DNA from: Fructobacillus tropaeoli
GTDB lineage: Bacteria > Bacillota > Bacilli > Lactobacillales > Lactobacillaceae
Assembly (NCBI RefSeq): GCF_001047135.2
Contig: NZ_DF968086.1
Location: 1-40,969, forward strand
Direction of reading: 5' to 3'
Length of the DNA stretch: 40,969 nt
The first letter of the stretch is position 1. Each line of letters begins with the position of its first letter. Below the pieces are notes generated by a model, which worked only from the letters and a program-made list of their open reading frames with translations, made no database searches and was not told the DNA's origin. The position numbers were made by a program, and so were the translations under genes. Below are positions 8,497-15,935 of the stretch, piece after piece.

Positions 8497-8622
8497 TTAA
8501 GGTGCGTTATTTATTGTTGTTTGCTTACTAAAATAGTATAGCATGTTCATTATCTGTGGATTTTTACCACCTTTTTGGATTTCAGTACTTAATTGATCCA
8601 ATGGTACGTTTTTTAGTGTCAT
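8497..8622 (-). CDS. Possible 41-residue ORF upstream of mod
   Basis: A short open frame starting MTLKNVPLDQLSTEIQKGGK and ending 20 bases before the mod start. The frame stays open for about 15 codons upstream of this ATG (reading YAQLLIDNERGR), and no ribosome binding site precedes the ATG. It could be the 3' remnant of a larger gene lost between topB and mod, or a small leader gene. The function is unknown. A promoter-like element lies inside it, so the two interpretations compete. Confidence 0.3.
   Translation of the reverse strand: MTLKNVPLDQLSTEIQKGGKNPQIMNMLYYFSKQTTINNAP
8535..8540 (-). promoter_or_regulatory. Possible extended -10 for mod-res
   Basis: The minus strand reads TGCTATACT (TG-N-TATACT), an extended -10, about 58 bases before the mod ATG. 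The -35 position has no consensus. It would give mod-res its own promoter downstream of the topB terminator. Confidence 0.4.
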
Positions 8623-8687
8623 TCGACCGCGTTCGTTATCAATTAATAATTGAGCATATTAATGATATTCAACACAATATGTACAAA

Positions 8688-8716
8688 AAAGAAGACTTAC
8701 TGGAGCCCTCTTCTTT
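8688..8716 (-). terminator. Terminator after topB
   Basis: AAAGAAGA (8688-8695) pairs with TCTTCTTT (8709-8716) around a 13-base loop. On the minus strand the stem ends in a run of Ts. It overlaps the topB stop codon and separates the transfer region from the restriction cargo. Confidence 0.6.
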
Positions 8717-10779
8717 TATTTAAATTCTGGTTTGAAACCAACAAACTGACTGGCCTTGTAAGTTTGTACCTCAAGCTTTCCGGCTACTTCAAAGGACTTC
8801 CCCTTTTTACTTCTCGCCTTGAAAGCAATTCGTTGATCATCAAGCAAGTCTTCAATCTCTTGTTCAGTAAATTTGTGGCCAGAAAATACGCCTGAGAAGG
8901 ACACTTCTTTGCCCCGCCAAAGTCCAGTTACCTTTTCCTTAACCGGGCCTTTTGATTGTTTTTTAGTTTCTTTTTGGGCCCCAAGATTGTCCTTTAGCTG
9001 TTTGGCATTCTCAGCCATAACAGGAATGTCATGGTTGACCGTCAAAACAATCGAGTTCATTGCTTGATCAGCGCTTACTTCAAAACGGCCAACTTGGTCA
9101 AAAATCTCAAAAACCCGTTTGGTGGTTCGAGGATCCGCTAACCAAGTGTTTTGTGCCATGATGGCAACTGCTTGTCCATCTTTGGTTAGATCAATCTTCC
9201 CCTTTTTATCAATGATATAGGCGTTTTTACCGCTTGAAAGCTCCCCATAGGTACTGGTTCTGGTGGCACCGGTGCCAATATTGTTCTTTTCTAAGAAGGT
9301 TTTCAGCCATTTCCAGGTGGGTGCAGTTGGCTTACTATTTTGTCCTTCATGAATAAATAGGTTTGCCATGGTACCAAGCCCATGGCTGGATTTGTCCTCC
9401 TCATCGTTATCCTGGTCTTGATAGACGGCCTTCCAGCCTAGTTTGGTAGGTAGGTTAAGCGTCGTGATGAAGTCAGGATAATCTTGTAGAGCACCCTTAA
9501 TCTGCTGGTAATGATAATCTTCTGCGAACATCGCCAAGAAGTTCTTAGCCAAGACCTCATAAATTCGCTTAGCAGAATCCCCAAAGGAACTAAGGCTATC
9601 TAAATCCTTTGGCACTTTAGTTCCGGGACGGTTAGCACCGTGAGCGCCTTCTTCTTTCACATGGCTAGGACGTGGTTGACGATGAGTAAGCAGTGCCTGA
9701 TCAATTCCAACGAGGCTTGCAATTTGATTGACTAAAGGCAGCATGTCTTGAAACTGCTCTGGTGTGATCGTTTTATCTTCGGTTCTGGGATAAGAAACAA
9801 TCTGAGCTTCATACAACTTCTGATAGGTCGCCAAGACCGCCTTGGCTTTAAAGCCTTCTTTGGATAGGATAGCCGACAATGAGGCCAGGTCTAAGAGCTT
9901 AGGTGGCACGGTTTTCTTATCAGTTACGGATAACTGTTGGACAGCACTGCTTTCCTGGTAGCTCTCGGCTGCCATTAAGGCTTCTTTCGTTGCATAACGG
10001 AAAGGAACTTCTTCTCCCTTCTCGGGTGCTTTTCGTGCGAAAACATTGCCATTCTCGTCTTTAAAACGATACTCAAAATATGGCACCTTAACATAGTTCT
10101 TAATTGCTTGCAGTTGCTGGTAAATCTTGAGCAACATGGCGGACTTTAAGCGGCCTTGTCTTGACACAATTGAGTACCCTTCCCCACGAGTTAGGGTAGT
10201 GGCAGCACGGGTCAACTGCATAGAAGCAAAGTCCCATTTATTACGGGCCAGCCCCTTCTGATAAGCGCCATGTTGTTCCTTGCCCTCGATGGCCGTTAAA
10301 TTATTTAAGGCCTTTCGTAAGCTCTTAGGGCTTTCATCAGCGAAACTAGCGCGATAGACTGGTCCTGTCCATTTAATGGCGTCAATGGCTTCCCAGGCCA
10401 GTAGGTCACCTTCACCAGATGGGTCCGTATCGGTGGCAATCACCAAAGCGTCGGCTGTCGCCGACTTCTTCTTCAAGTCATCGACAAGCTTCTTGGTGCT
10501 CTCCATCTTTTTAGAACGGAGGTTCCAAGACTTCAAGTAAGTTCGCTTCCAAGAAAGGTCTTTTAAATCCCAAGGTAGATCTTTTAACTGCCAGGATTTG
10601 TACTTTTCTTTGAGATTGCCAGGCACCTGGTCTTGTGGCTCTTTAAGGGTCATCACATGACCCCGTAGGTTTGTTAGTTCATAGTCGTAATTCGCAAAGT
10701 GACCTGTCAGGCCACCGAGTGCTTTTTCAAAGTTCTTCCGTGCGGAAGGTTTTTCGGTCAAAATCAGATATTTTGTCAT
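8716..10779 (-). CDS. topB: DNA topoisomerase III (type IA)
   Basis: A 687-residue type IA topoisomerase of the kind encoded by Gram-positive conjugative plasmids (pMRC01, pSK41 relatives). The toprim domain is intact: TEKPSAR at 8-14 and the acidic metal site TDTDPSGEGD at 116-125. The active-site tyrosine is Y330 in SYPRTEDKTI, and the companion RQGRLKS motif is near 207-213. The C-terminal part is lysine-rich and lacks obvious zinc fingers. It probably resolves entangled or single-stranded intermediates during plasmid transfer or replication. It is preceded by a frameshifted small gene and followed by a terminator. Confidence 0.95.
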   Translation of the reverse strand: MTKYLILTEKPSARKNFEKALGGLTGHFANYDYELTNLRGHVMTLKEPQDQVPGNLKEKYKSWQLKDLPWDLKDLSWKRTYLKSWNLRSKKMESTKKLVDDLKKKSATADALVIATDTDPSGEGDLLAWEAIDAIKWTGPVYRASFADESPKSLRKALNNLTAIEGKEQHGAYQKGLARNKWDFASMQLTRAATTLTRGEGYSIVSRQGRLKSAMLLKIYQQLQAIKNYVKVPYFEYRFKDENGNVFARKAPEKGEEVPFRYATKEALMAAESYQESSAVQQLSVTDKKTVPPKLLDLASLSAILSKEGFKAKAVLATYQKLYEAQIVSYPRTEDKTITPEQFQDMLPLVNQIASLVGIDQALLTHRQPRPSHVKEEGAHGANRPGTKVPKDLDSLSSFGDSAKRIYEVLAKNFLAMFAEDYHYQQIKGALQDYPDFITTLNLPTKLGWKAVYQDQDNDEEDKSSHGLGTMANLFIHEGQNSKPTAPTWKWLKTFLEKNNIGTGATRTSTYGELSSGKNAYIIDKKGKIDLTKDGQAVAIMAQNTWLADPRTTKRVFEIFDQVGRFEVSADQAMNSIVLTVNHDIPVMAENAKQLKDNLGAQKETKKQSKGPVKEKVTGLWRGKEVSFSGVFSGHKFTEQEIEDLLDDQRIAFKARSKKGKSFEVAGKLEVQTYKASQFVGFKPEFK

Positions 10780-10785
10780 GTTCAG

Positions 10786-11218
10786 TCACTTCCTTTCAGA
10801 ATCCAAATAATGAATGCTGTAAGCACAATATTGCAAAGAACAATCTGAGTCGATGCTTGATCCATACTTAGTAATGAGATCATCAAATTCTTTTTTACTC
10901 GTCATTTTTTGTTCGACCCACCTACTTTCTTTACTAGAAACAATTCCTTTTATATAGCCAGATATTTCAAAATCGCCATCAAAGTCAGGTTGCTTATTAA
11001 AAGTGAAACTTTTGGCTTTTTGGTCATACCCTACTTTAACAACGGAAGGGGGGCAGCTTAAACTGTGCTTCATGTTCATCAATTTCCTTCATATCAAAAA
11101 TGGGTGAAAGTCGAATATTAAGGCTTAAATCCGACAGCCATTCTCCGTTGTCCAGCTTGATTGCTGGGTTAACAATAAGAATTTTGTCATACTCTAAATG
11201 GTATTTTTTATCAGTCAT
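10786..11218 (-). pseudogene. Small hypothetical gene split by a frameshift in a G6/C6 run
   Basis: The first half starts at 11218 (MTDKKYHLEY) behind a strong GGAGG site and runs to 11036. The second half lies in another frame (10786-11082). Removing one base from the run of six Gs at 11048-11053 joins them smoothly (FKLPP to SVVKVGYDQK) into one protein of about 144 residues. The alternative is two overlapping genes, since an AAGGA precedes a possible second start near 11088. No family is recognised. It lies between the toxin-antitoxin locus and topB and ends six bases before the topB start, so an intact copy would be coupled to topB. Confidence 0.5.
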
Positions 11219-11338
11219 TTTATATCCTCCTAAAACGATCTTCCACATTTGTGAAAGAAATTCTTCTACCTTCAAAAGCTTGAATTGCAAAAACAACCAA
11301 GCTGGTTTAATAAACCTACAATACTCCGTTTCTTATCA

Positions 11339-11366
11339 TTGTTCTTTTTACTGGACGTGATATAAT
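11339..11366 (+). promoter_or_regulatory. Promoter of the antitoxin RNA
   Basis: TTGTTC (11339-11344) and TATAAT (11361-11366) with a 16-bp spacer and a TG extension before the -10 (TGATATAAT). It faces right, toward a hairpin-rich RNA that ends at the shared terminator of the toxin locus. Confidence 0.75.
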
Positions 11367-11372
11367 GAAGAC

Positions 11373-11491
11373 ATAAGAAAAGCGATGTTGCTGGAACAAC
11401 ACCGCTTCCCTAGCAAACCCGTTAAACGGTGGCTAGCCTTCAGATTATTAAATAACCATCAGCCGGTCAAAGCATGGATGGTTATTTTTTT
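11373..11491 (+). ncRNA. Antisense RNA antitoxin of a type I toxin-antitoxin locus
   Basis: A predicted RNA of about 120 nt starting some 7 bases after the -10 and ending in the T-run of the hairpin AATAACCATC/GATGGTTATT. Its 3' end is antisense to the last codons of the toxin gene. Near its 5' end, 11393-11419 is an imperfect direct repeat of 11635-11663 in the toxin leader, so the two RNAs can also pair there. Convergent genes with a shared terminator and 5' direct repeats are the design of the Fst/par (RNAI/RNAII) family. A second internal stem (CTAGC/GCTAG, about 11409-11437) is visible. Confidence 0.8.
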
Positions 11492-11585
11492 GAGCTAATT
11501 TGATTAGTTCAATCACAATGCCGATAAACGTTAGAATAAACATTCCAAACGCTAACAACAATGTGCAGACATCCTTTGCGGACAT
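11448..11585 (-). CDS. Holin-like type I toxin (Fst/Hol-Tox family)
   Basis: A 45-residue hydrophobic peptide starting MSAKDVCTLLLAFGMFILTF, with one membrane helix (about residues 8-28) and a charged tail (LIKLAQKN). This is the hallmark of the putative holin-like toxin family related to Fst of pAD1. A ribosome binding site AAAGGAG lies 7 bases upstream. The last codons run through the stem of the shared terminator, as in known family members. The peptide would insert into the membrane and stop growth in cells that lose the plasmid, because the unstable antisense RNA decays first. Confidence 0.88.
   Translation of the reverse strand: MSAKDVCTLLLAFGMFILTFIGIVIELIKLAQKNNHPCFDRLMVI
11451..11491. 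terminator. Bidirectional terminator shared by toxin and antitoxin RNA
   Basis: AATAACCATC (11451-11460) pairs with GATGGTTATT (11477-11486) around a 16-base loop and is followed by a run of Ts on the plus strand. On the minus strand the same stem forms the end of the toxin coding sequence. Confidence 0.8.
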
Positions 11586-11687
11586 CAGGCTTCTCCTTTC
11601 CTAGGATAATGTGGGTTATGATTGTAAAACCATAGGCACCACCACCTTTCCAGGATAGCCACCATCTTCACTTGTTTGCATACCAAT

Positions 11688-11693
11688 ATTATA
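11688..11693 (-). promoter_or_regulatory. -10 element of the toxin promoter
   Basis: The minus strand reads TGGTATAAT, an extended -10 with a perfect TATAAT, about 100 bases upstream of the toxin ATG. No convincing -35 is seen, as is common with extended -10 promoters. The resulting long leader contains the direct repeat that can pair with the antitoxin RNA. Confidence 0.65.
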
Positions 11694-11729
11694 CCATAAA
11701 CGCCTTAACCATGCGGGTTTTAGCGCTTT

Positions 11730-12002
11730 TTATTTGTTGACTTTTGACTTGCTTTTAGTCAACAACTCGAACATTACTTCAACTATCGCGATTAAAAGCG
11801 GTAGCCAAAGTAGGACTGTTAATAACAGCCAGCTCAATAGTGAGTAAAAGTCACCTGACTGTTCGGCTGGTAGAGCCGTTTGCAAACTTCCCCCAAATAC
11901 AAGAATCATCATTCCAAAGGAACAACGTTGTGCCCAGCGCCACCAATATAAATCTAACTGTTTACAAACACTCCATACTGTCGTTAATCCTGATTGTTTC
12001 AT
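11730..12002 (-). CDS. Small membrane protein after the relaxase
   Basis: The start at 12002 is chosen because AGGAG lies seven bases upstream; the longer frame would run through the relaxase gene. The 90-residue product has two hydrophobic segments (about CSFGMMILVFGG and LLSWLLLTVLLWLPLLIAIV), separated by a short polar stretch, and a lysine-rich tail. It follows the relaxase after 10 bases and is probably co-transcribed. No family is recognised; a role in the transfer apparatus or in surface exclusion is possible but unsupported. Confidence 0.7.
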   Translation of the reverse strand: MKQSGLTTVWSVCKQLDLYWWRWAQRCSFGMMILVFGGSLQTALPAEQSGDFYSLLSWLLLTVLLWLPLLIAIVEVMFELLTKSKSKVNK

Positions 12003-12012
12003 GTTAGTTCTC

Positions 12013-13680
12013 CTATAAAGATGGGCCACGCTGTTGAGCGGCCTTTTTGTTTTGTTCTTGATTATCATTGTGAAACTTCGATTCGATTCCTCTGTAGTAA
12101 TCGAGGTTTTGAACGGCTTGTTCGTATTGCGTATTGAGTAGGTCACGACTTTCCATGATGGCGTCCAGTTCTCTTTTATAACCCTCAACGATACGAGGAT
12201 TGGTCAGGTCTTTGGCCATTTCTTGTTTCAAGTCCACAATCTTTTGATCAAGTTCAAAAAGTTTTGACTTGGCCTCTTCAAGAGATTCCGTTAGTTTCTG
12301 GTCAATCTGTTTAGCCTGGCCACTTTGCAAAGTTCCATCACCATGGCTGGCATAGAAGTCGAGCGCTCTTAGGTAGTCGTTAATTGTATTTAAAACGGGC
12401 TCTTTTCGAACCGGTTGCTTGCCATTTTGACTAGAAAGTTGTCGAACCAGTGTCTTTCCTTTCATGTACCGTGGTGTTTTACTCTGACTATTGAAACTAG
12501 CTTCTGGTCTTTCAGTACGGTTTTCCGTTAGCTCAAAGAAGTCATCGTCCTTTAAGAAAAAGAGATAGTTACCGTTTTCCAGTGGATCTAAATATCGTCC
12601 AGGCACAAACACTTGGCCGCGTCGATCAACGCCAAAGTCAACGTTTAAATAAAGACCATGCTCATTCGATGAATCAATTTGAAAGGGTTCAATTTCCAGT
12701 TTCCAGGTATAGTCCTGGCTGGTTTCTTGGACCGTATCAATGTATTCGTTGAAAACATCTTCCACTGAGACATCGAGATTATTTTGTTCAACCAGCTTAG
12801 CAATGTGATCTAACTGATAATAATCTGTGTCCTTTTTATTTAAGGTTCGCGCGCGGGTCCATTGTTGCTGGTCACGATCTTTCAAACGAAACTTCGTGTG
12901 CTTTCCCTTGTCGTTAATCTCTAAGGACAAAGCTGTGGCCTTTTCAAAAAAGTCTTCCTTCGAGTTTGACCGTGCAATTAAAAAGTCCAGTCGGCGCTTA
13001 ATTTTCTTCTTGAAAATATTTTGCGCCTGCCACTTGGTGTATTGGGCGTGATTATTGCCAGGACGCTTTTCAATAATTTTGGCACCATAACGACTGGCAA
13101 TTTTATCACTAATTCTCTCAAAGGTTTGTTTCGTTTGTTTTTGCCAGCGAAAGGCATTACCCGTTAAGGAATTAGTTGAATTAAAGATAATATGATTGTG
13201 TAAATGTCCCTTATCTAAGTGAGTGGCGATCACAAATTGATGATTCCCACCAGTTAATTCCATGACAGTTTGCCGACCAATTTCATGAACTTCGTCTGGT
13301 GTTAGATCGTCATCAGGACTAAAAGATTGAATCAGATGATGGGCTAAGGTTGATTTACCACGAGCCAATTCTTTTTCAAATTGATCAGAATGAAAGGAGG
13401 CAACTTTTCCAAACTCGTCAAGGGCTAAATGTTTTCCTTTGGATAATCCAGCGATATATTTGGTTCGTGTGAAGGCTGCCGTCGCTTCATTTAGGTTGTT
13501 CAATAAATGTCCGCTAACCATTTTCTTTTGTTCAGTTTTATTTGCGTCCGCAATATAAGCAAAAGCGTTTTCTAAATAAGAATTCGATGGATCAATTACT
13601 TTTGCCTCGTCCTTAACGTAAGCGGCCGTGTTTCGTAATTGGGTAAAAGAGTGAACAACCTTGTGCTTTGTATAAACCAA
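12013..13680 (-). CDS. MOBP-type relaxase
   Basis: The DNA-nicking enzyme that starts conjugation (555 residues). The three-histidine metal motif HLDKGHLHNH is at 154-163, and the likely nucleophile tyrosine is Y21 in AAYVKDEAK. This fits the Relaxase/MobA-VirD2 superfamily, MOBP class. The C-terminal half is rich in charged, helical sequence and may bind DNA or the coupling protein. The start codon is TTG at 13680, supported by GAGGAGG seven bases upstream, which lies inside the end of mobC; the two genes are separated by one base, so translation is coupled. It should cut at an oriT, for which the region upstream of mobC is the best candidate. Confidence 0.93.
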   Translation of the reverse strand: MVYTKHKVVHSFTQLRNTAAYVKDEAKVIDPSNSYLENAFAYIADANKTEQKKMVSGHLLNNLNEATAAFTRTKYIAGLSKGKHLALDEFGKVASFHSDQFEKELARGKSTLAHHLIQSFSPDDDLTPDEVHEIGRQTVMELTGGNHQFVIATHLDKGHLHNHIIFNSTNSLTGNAFRWQKQTKQTFERISDKIASRYGAKIIEKRPGNNHAQYTKWQAQNIFKKKIKRRLDFLIARSNSKEDFFEKATALSLEINDKGKHTKFRLKDRDQQQWTRARTLNKKDTDYYQLDHIAKLVEQNNLDVSVEDVFNEYIDTVQETSQDYTWKLEIEPFQIDSSNEHGLYLNVDFGVDRRGQVFVPGRYLDPLENGNYLFFLKDDDFFELTENRTERPEASFNSQSKTPRYMKGKTLVRQLSSQNGKQPVRKEPVLNTINDYLRALDFYASHGDGTLQSGQAKQIDQKLTESLEEAKSKLFELDQKIVDLKQEMAKDLTNPRIVEGYKRELDAIMESRDLLNTQYEQAVQNLDYYRGIESKFHNDNQEQNKKAAQQRGPSL

Positions 13681-13681
13681 A

Positions 13682-14035
13682 TTATTCCCTCCTCTTTTTT
13701 GTGAGATGGTTCAATTTTTCTTCAAGTAAATTGCTTAGTCGTTCAATTTCGTCGGTCAATTCTTGAACGTCATCCGGGCTAACTTGTTTATAAATGTTAG
13801 CGGCTTTTGCTAATTGATTGACATTATTTCCTAGCTTACTGATCTCATAATGTAAGTCGTTTAGTTCCGAAAAGTCTTGAAAATAAATCTCACCATCGAA
13901 CAACATTTGATAAGCAAAAGCTTGAAAAGTTTCGTACCCACTTTTCTTAATTCGTTTACTTAAAATGTCATTTTCCCGATCGGTTAACCGTAGTATTTTT
14001 TGAACTTTTCTATATCTATTCTTCGAGTCTTCCAA
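13682..14035 (-). CDS. mobC: MobC-like relaxosome accessory protein
   Basis: A 117-residue basic protein. The N-terminal part (LRLTDRENDILSKRIKKSG) resembles the ribbon-helix-helix DNA-binding segment of this family, and LGNNVNQLAKAAN at about 69-81 is the classic MobC/MbeC signature. A helical C-terminus ends in KKRRE. MobC proteins bind oriT and help the relaxase open and nick the DNA. It lies directly upstream of the relaxase gene and directly downstream of the hairpin-rich putative oriT. Confidence 0.9.
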   Translation of the reverse strand: MEDSKNRYRKVQKILRLTDRENDILSKRIKKSGYETFQAFAYQMLFDGEIYFQDFSELNDLHYEISKLGNNVNQLAKAANIYKQVSPDDVQELTDEIERLSNLLEEKLNHLTKKRRE

Positions 14036-14130
14036 ATATTTATCTCCTTTTCTGTTAATAAAAAATTGTCATTATCTGCCTAAGAAAGAGGGTATCCAAA
14101 AAGTTAACAAAAATAGGAAAATTATCTTTG

Positions 14131-14243
14131 CAAGCAGAGCAAGTGGATAGCCACTTGCGACATTACCGCTCAAAAAAAGGCCCTCCTTCGGCCTCTTTTT
14201 GCTTGCTAAATTTTGGGGTTTCACCCCAATCCCCGGTAATGTC
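14131..14243. other. Candidate origin of transfer (oriT)
   Basis: A non-coding stretch upstream of mobC with ordered symmetry: a strong 8-bp inverted repeat GCAAGTGG-ATAG-CCACTTGC (14139-14158), then GACATTACCG (14159-14168), a hairpin AGGCC/GGCCT (14178-14194), a perfect hairpin TTGGGGT-TTC-ACCCCAA (14213-14229), and CGGTAATGTC (14234-14243), the exact reverse complement of GACATTACCG. A long inverted repeat next to a short conserved flank is the usual layout of a MOBP oriT, the nick falling just 3' of the repeat. I do not recognise a known nic consensus, so this is positional and structural inference. Confidence 0.55.
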
Positions 14244-14254
14244 TGCGTCATTTT

Positions 14255-14536
14255 TTAAAACGTTTTTAGTTCATAATTCTCAAAAATGTCGGTCACGATT
14301 TCTTCATAGTTTGCCTCATTTTCTTCGTTTTCCAACCAAAGAATCGCTTTTTTTAGATCCTCTTTTTCAAAATCAATGGCACTCTTTTCGTAACCTTCGA
14401 GAGCATTTTCGAGGTAATGTAACATGCCGACTCGATCTATTTTGACATCGTTTTTGTCTAAAATAATTCGGCTAAAATCAACCGTTGTCTCTTCAACAAT
14501 TACCCCAATGATGAGTTCTTTTTCTTCATTATTCAT
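14255..14536 (-). CDS. Small acidic hypothetical protein
   Basis: A 93-residue, strongly acidic protein (many E and D, few K/R) without membrane segments. I do not recognise it. It lies between the ArdC-like gene and the candidate oriT, in the same direction, and may be the last gene of that transfer segment. Small acidic proteins near leading or lagging regions are sometimes DNA mimics, but nothing in the sequence proves that here. Confidence 0.7.
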   Translation of the reverse strand: MNNEEKELIIGVIVEETTVDFSRIILDKNDVKIDRVGMLHYLENALEGYEKSAIDFEKEDLKKAILWLENEENEANYEEIVTDIFENYELKTF

Positions 14537-14669
14537 TTAAATCACGTCCTTCTAAGGTTAGTTTTCGTGTATAAGATTGGCTATTCTTATTTGCTTGCGC
14601 TACTTGCCTTTTACGTTCTTCTTCGGCTCGATTTAGGTGGGCCCCAGCACCAAAGTGTTTATTTTTTAT
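14529..14669 (-). CDS. Unassigned open frame between the ArdC-like gene and the acidic gene
   Basis: An open frame of 46 codons with a natural-looking composition (KNKHFGAGAHLNRAEEERK and on to EGRDLNE), ending in a 3-base overlap with the ATG of the next gene. It lacks ATG, GTG or TTG near the purine-rich GGAAGGGG site; only ATA is available at 14669. It may be a gene with an unusual start, or the out-of-frame tail of the ArdC-like gene reached by a frameshift near its stop. Low confidence. Confidence 0.3.
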   Translation of the reverse strand: MKNKHFGAGAHLNRAEEERKRQVAQANKNSQSYTRKLTLEGRDLNE

Positions 14670-15700
14670 CGCTGAGGCCCCTTCCTTTTTGAGCGAGTTG
14701 GGTCGTTTTCTCGCTTCGATTGGGACGACTTTTCTTGATTTTTTGTATTGGAATTTGTCTGCTTTCCACGATTTCGGACACGGTTTAGTGGTGAAAAATG
14801 TTGCACAGATTCGACTTGAAACTTTTCAATTCGGTTGTCAATATCGTCAATCATTTCGCTGGCAACCGCCGTAATTGTTTCAAAACTATCTGATAAAGCC
14901 TGTAAGTTTTCTTCATTCGGTTGCCAGTTTTTTAGGTAGCCAAAGGAATAATCGGACGAATCAATACCTAGTTTGTCCGACACCATATAGGCAATACTTT
15001 CTGCTTCAAACTCATTTTTGGCATAGTCTTGTGAACCGTAACGGTTCTGATCATTCTTGTGTAACTTACTGTGGGCAATCTCATGAATGGCCGTCTTGAT
15101 CGTTTGCTTTTCGCCCATACCAGCCCGCAAAACAATCAAGTTATTGGCTGGCTGGTAAAAGCCTTTTACCTCCGGACGCTCCGTTTGTCCGATGGTAATC
15201 TTAGCGTCGGTTTCTTCATCGAGTGCTTTCATAATCGACTCAAAAGAAGACTTGCCTTTATCTAAATCACCCTCTAAGTCCTTAACTGGACTGATGATTT
15301 TTTCAGGATATTGGACTTGGGTCTGGTCAAAGACCGGCACTAAACGAAAGGCCTTACGAACAATTTTTTCACCATTTTCGTCGAGTTTTACTTTTCCATT
15401 CTTGTCTTTAACCCAATATTGAACGGGTGCCCAGACTCGAATTGACTTCGCTCCTTTCTTAACGGGGTTGTCCATTTCTTTCCATCTTTTGAAAGAAGCA
15501 ACGTGAGTGGCGTCTGGATTTTGTCGATGAATCAAGAGACGATTTCGACTTGAGTAGTTTGGAAAACGATTTGAGAATCGCAAAAAGGCAGCGAACTGGT
15601 CAGACTTTAGGTAGTCGGCCATACCTGCTTTTATGTGGGCACTAACCCCTTTTGTATCTTCCTCTTTGATCAAAGTTTGTAATGATTTTTCTTCCGGCAT
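14666..15700 (-). CDS. ArdC-like ssDNA-binding / zincin metalloprotease-fold protein
   Basis: A 344-residue protein from the start at 15700 (MPEEKSLQ), chosen because AAAGGA precedes it; an in-frame ATG six codons upstream has no such site. The N-terminal domain (SNRFPNYSSRNRLLI, KKGAKSIRVWAP) matches the ArdC-type ssDNA-binding domain. The second domain carries HEIAH at 206-210 with a later FEAESIAY glutamate, a zincin-like active site. The C-terminus is basic and low in complexity. ArdC proteins act as antirestriction or ssDNA protection factors for incoming plasmid DNA; LtrC of lactococcal pMRC01 is a similar product. Its place next to oriT fits early expression in the recipient. Confidence 0.85.
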   Translation of the reverse strand: MPEEKSLQTLIKEEDTKGVSAHIKAGMADYLKSDQFAAFLRFSNRFPNYSSRNRLLIHRQNPDATHVASFKRWKEMDNPVKKGAKSIRVWAPVQYWVKDKNGKVKLDENGEKIVRKAFRLVPVFDQTQVQYPEKIISPVKDLEGDLDKGKSSFESIMKALDEETDAKITIGQTERPEVKGFYQPANNLIVLRAGMGEKQTIKTAIHEIAHSKLHKNDQNRYGSQDYAKNEFEAESIAYMVSDKLGIDSSDYSFGYLKNWQPNEENLQALSDSFETITAVASEMIDDIDNRIEKFQVESVQHFSPLNRVRNRGKQTNSNTKNQEKSSQSKRENDPTRSKRKGPQR

Positions 15701-15736
15701 AATTGTCCTTTCATACATTGCATTTTTGCGTAAGGT

Positions 15737-15790
15737 TCAGGGTCTTTGATAACTTGTTAGTTGGCCTTTTTGAATCGTTAGACTTTTCAT
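15737..15790 (-). CDS. Possible 17-residue leader peptide upstream of the ArdC-like gene
   Basis: A very short frame (MKSLTIQKGQLTSYQRP) with one of the strongest ribosome binding sites in the window, AGGAGGAGC, seven bases from its ATG. Just upstream, CCTATAA (15801-15807) and TTATAGG (15814-15820) form a hairpin whose 3' arm touches the Shine-Dalgarno, so translation may be gated by RNA structure. It ends 37 bases before the chosen ArdC start. It could be a regulatory leader or the stump of a lost gene. Confidence 0.35.
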   Translation of the reverse strand: MKSLTIQKGQLTSYQRP

Positions 15791-15881
15791 CAGTGCTCCT
15801 CCTATAATTTTATTTATAGGAAATGAGCACGGGCAGGATAAGCCTTGAATTATCCCACTAGCTTAGGCTCTCCTTGTACAT

Positions 15882-15910
15882 AAAAAACCACAGTAATAGC
15901 TGTGGTTTTT
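15882..15910. terminator. Strong bidirectional terminator after the primase-like gene
   Basis: AAAAACCACAG and CTGTGGTTTTT form a perfect 11-bp stem with a 6-base loop and T-runs on both strands. It lies just after the stop of the primase-like gene, in the middle of the transfer region. Confidence 0.88.
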
Positions 15911-15935
15911 CTTTTTGTTAATTGAATACATCCGC

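Noticed and set aside
11036..11296. Upstream extension of the small gene before topB to position 11296
   Set aside because: A strong GGAGG site eight bases before the ATG at 11218 decides the start; the extension has no such site.
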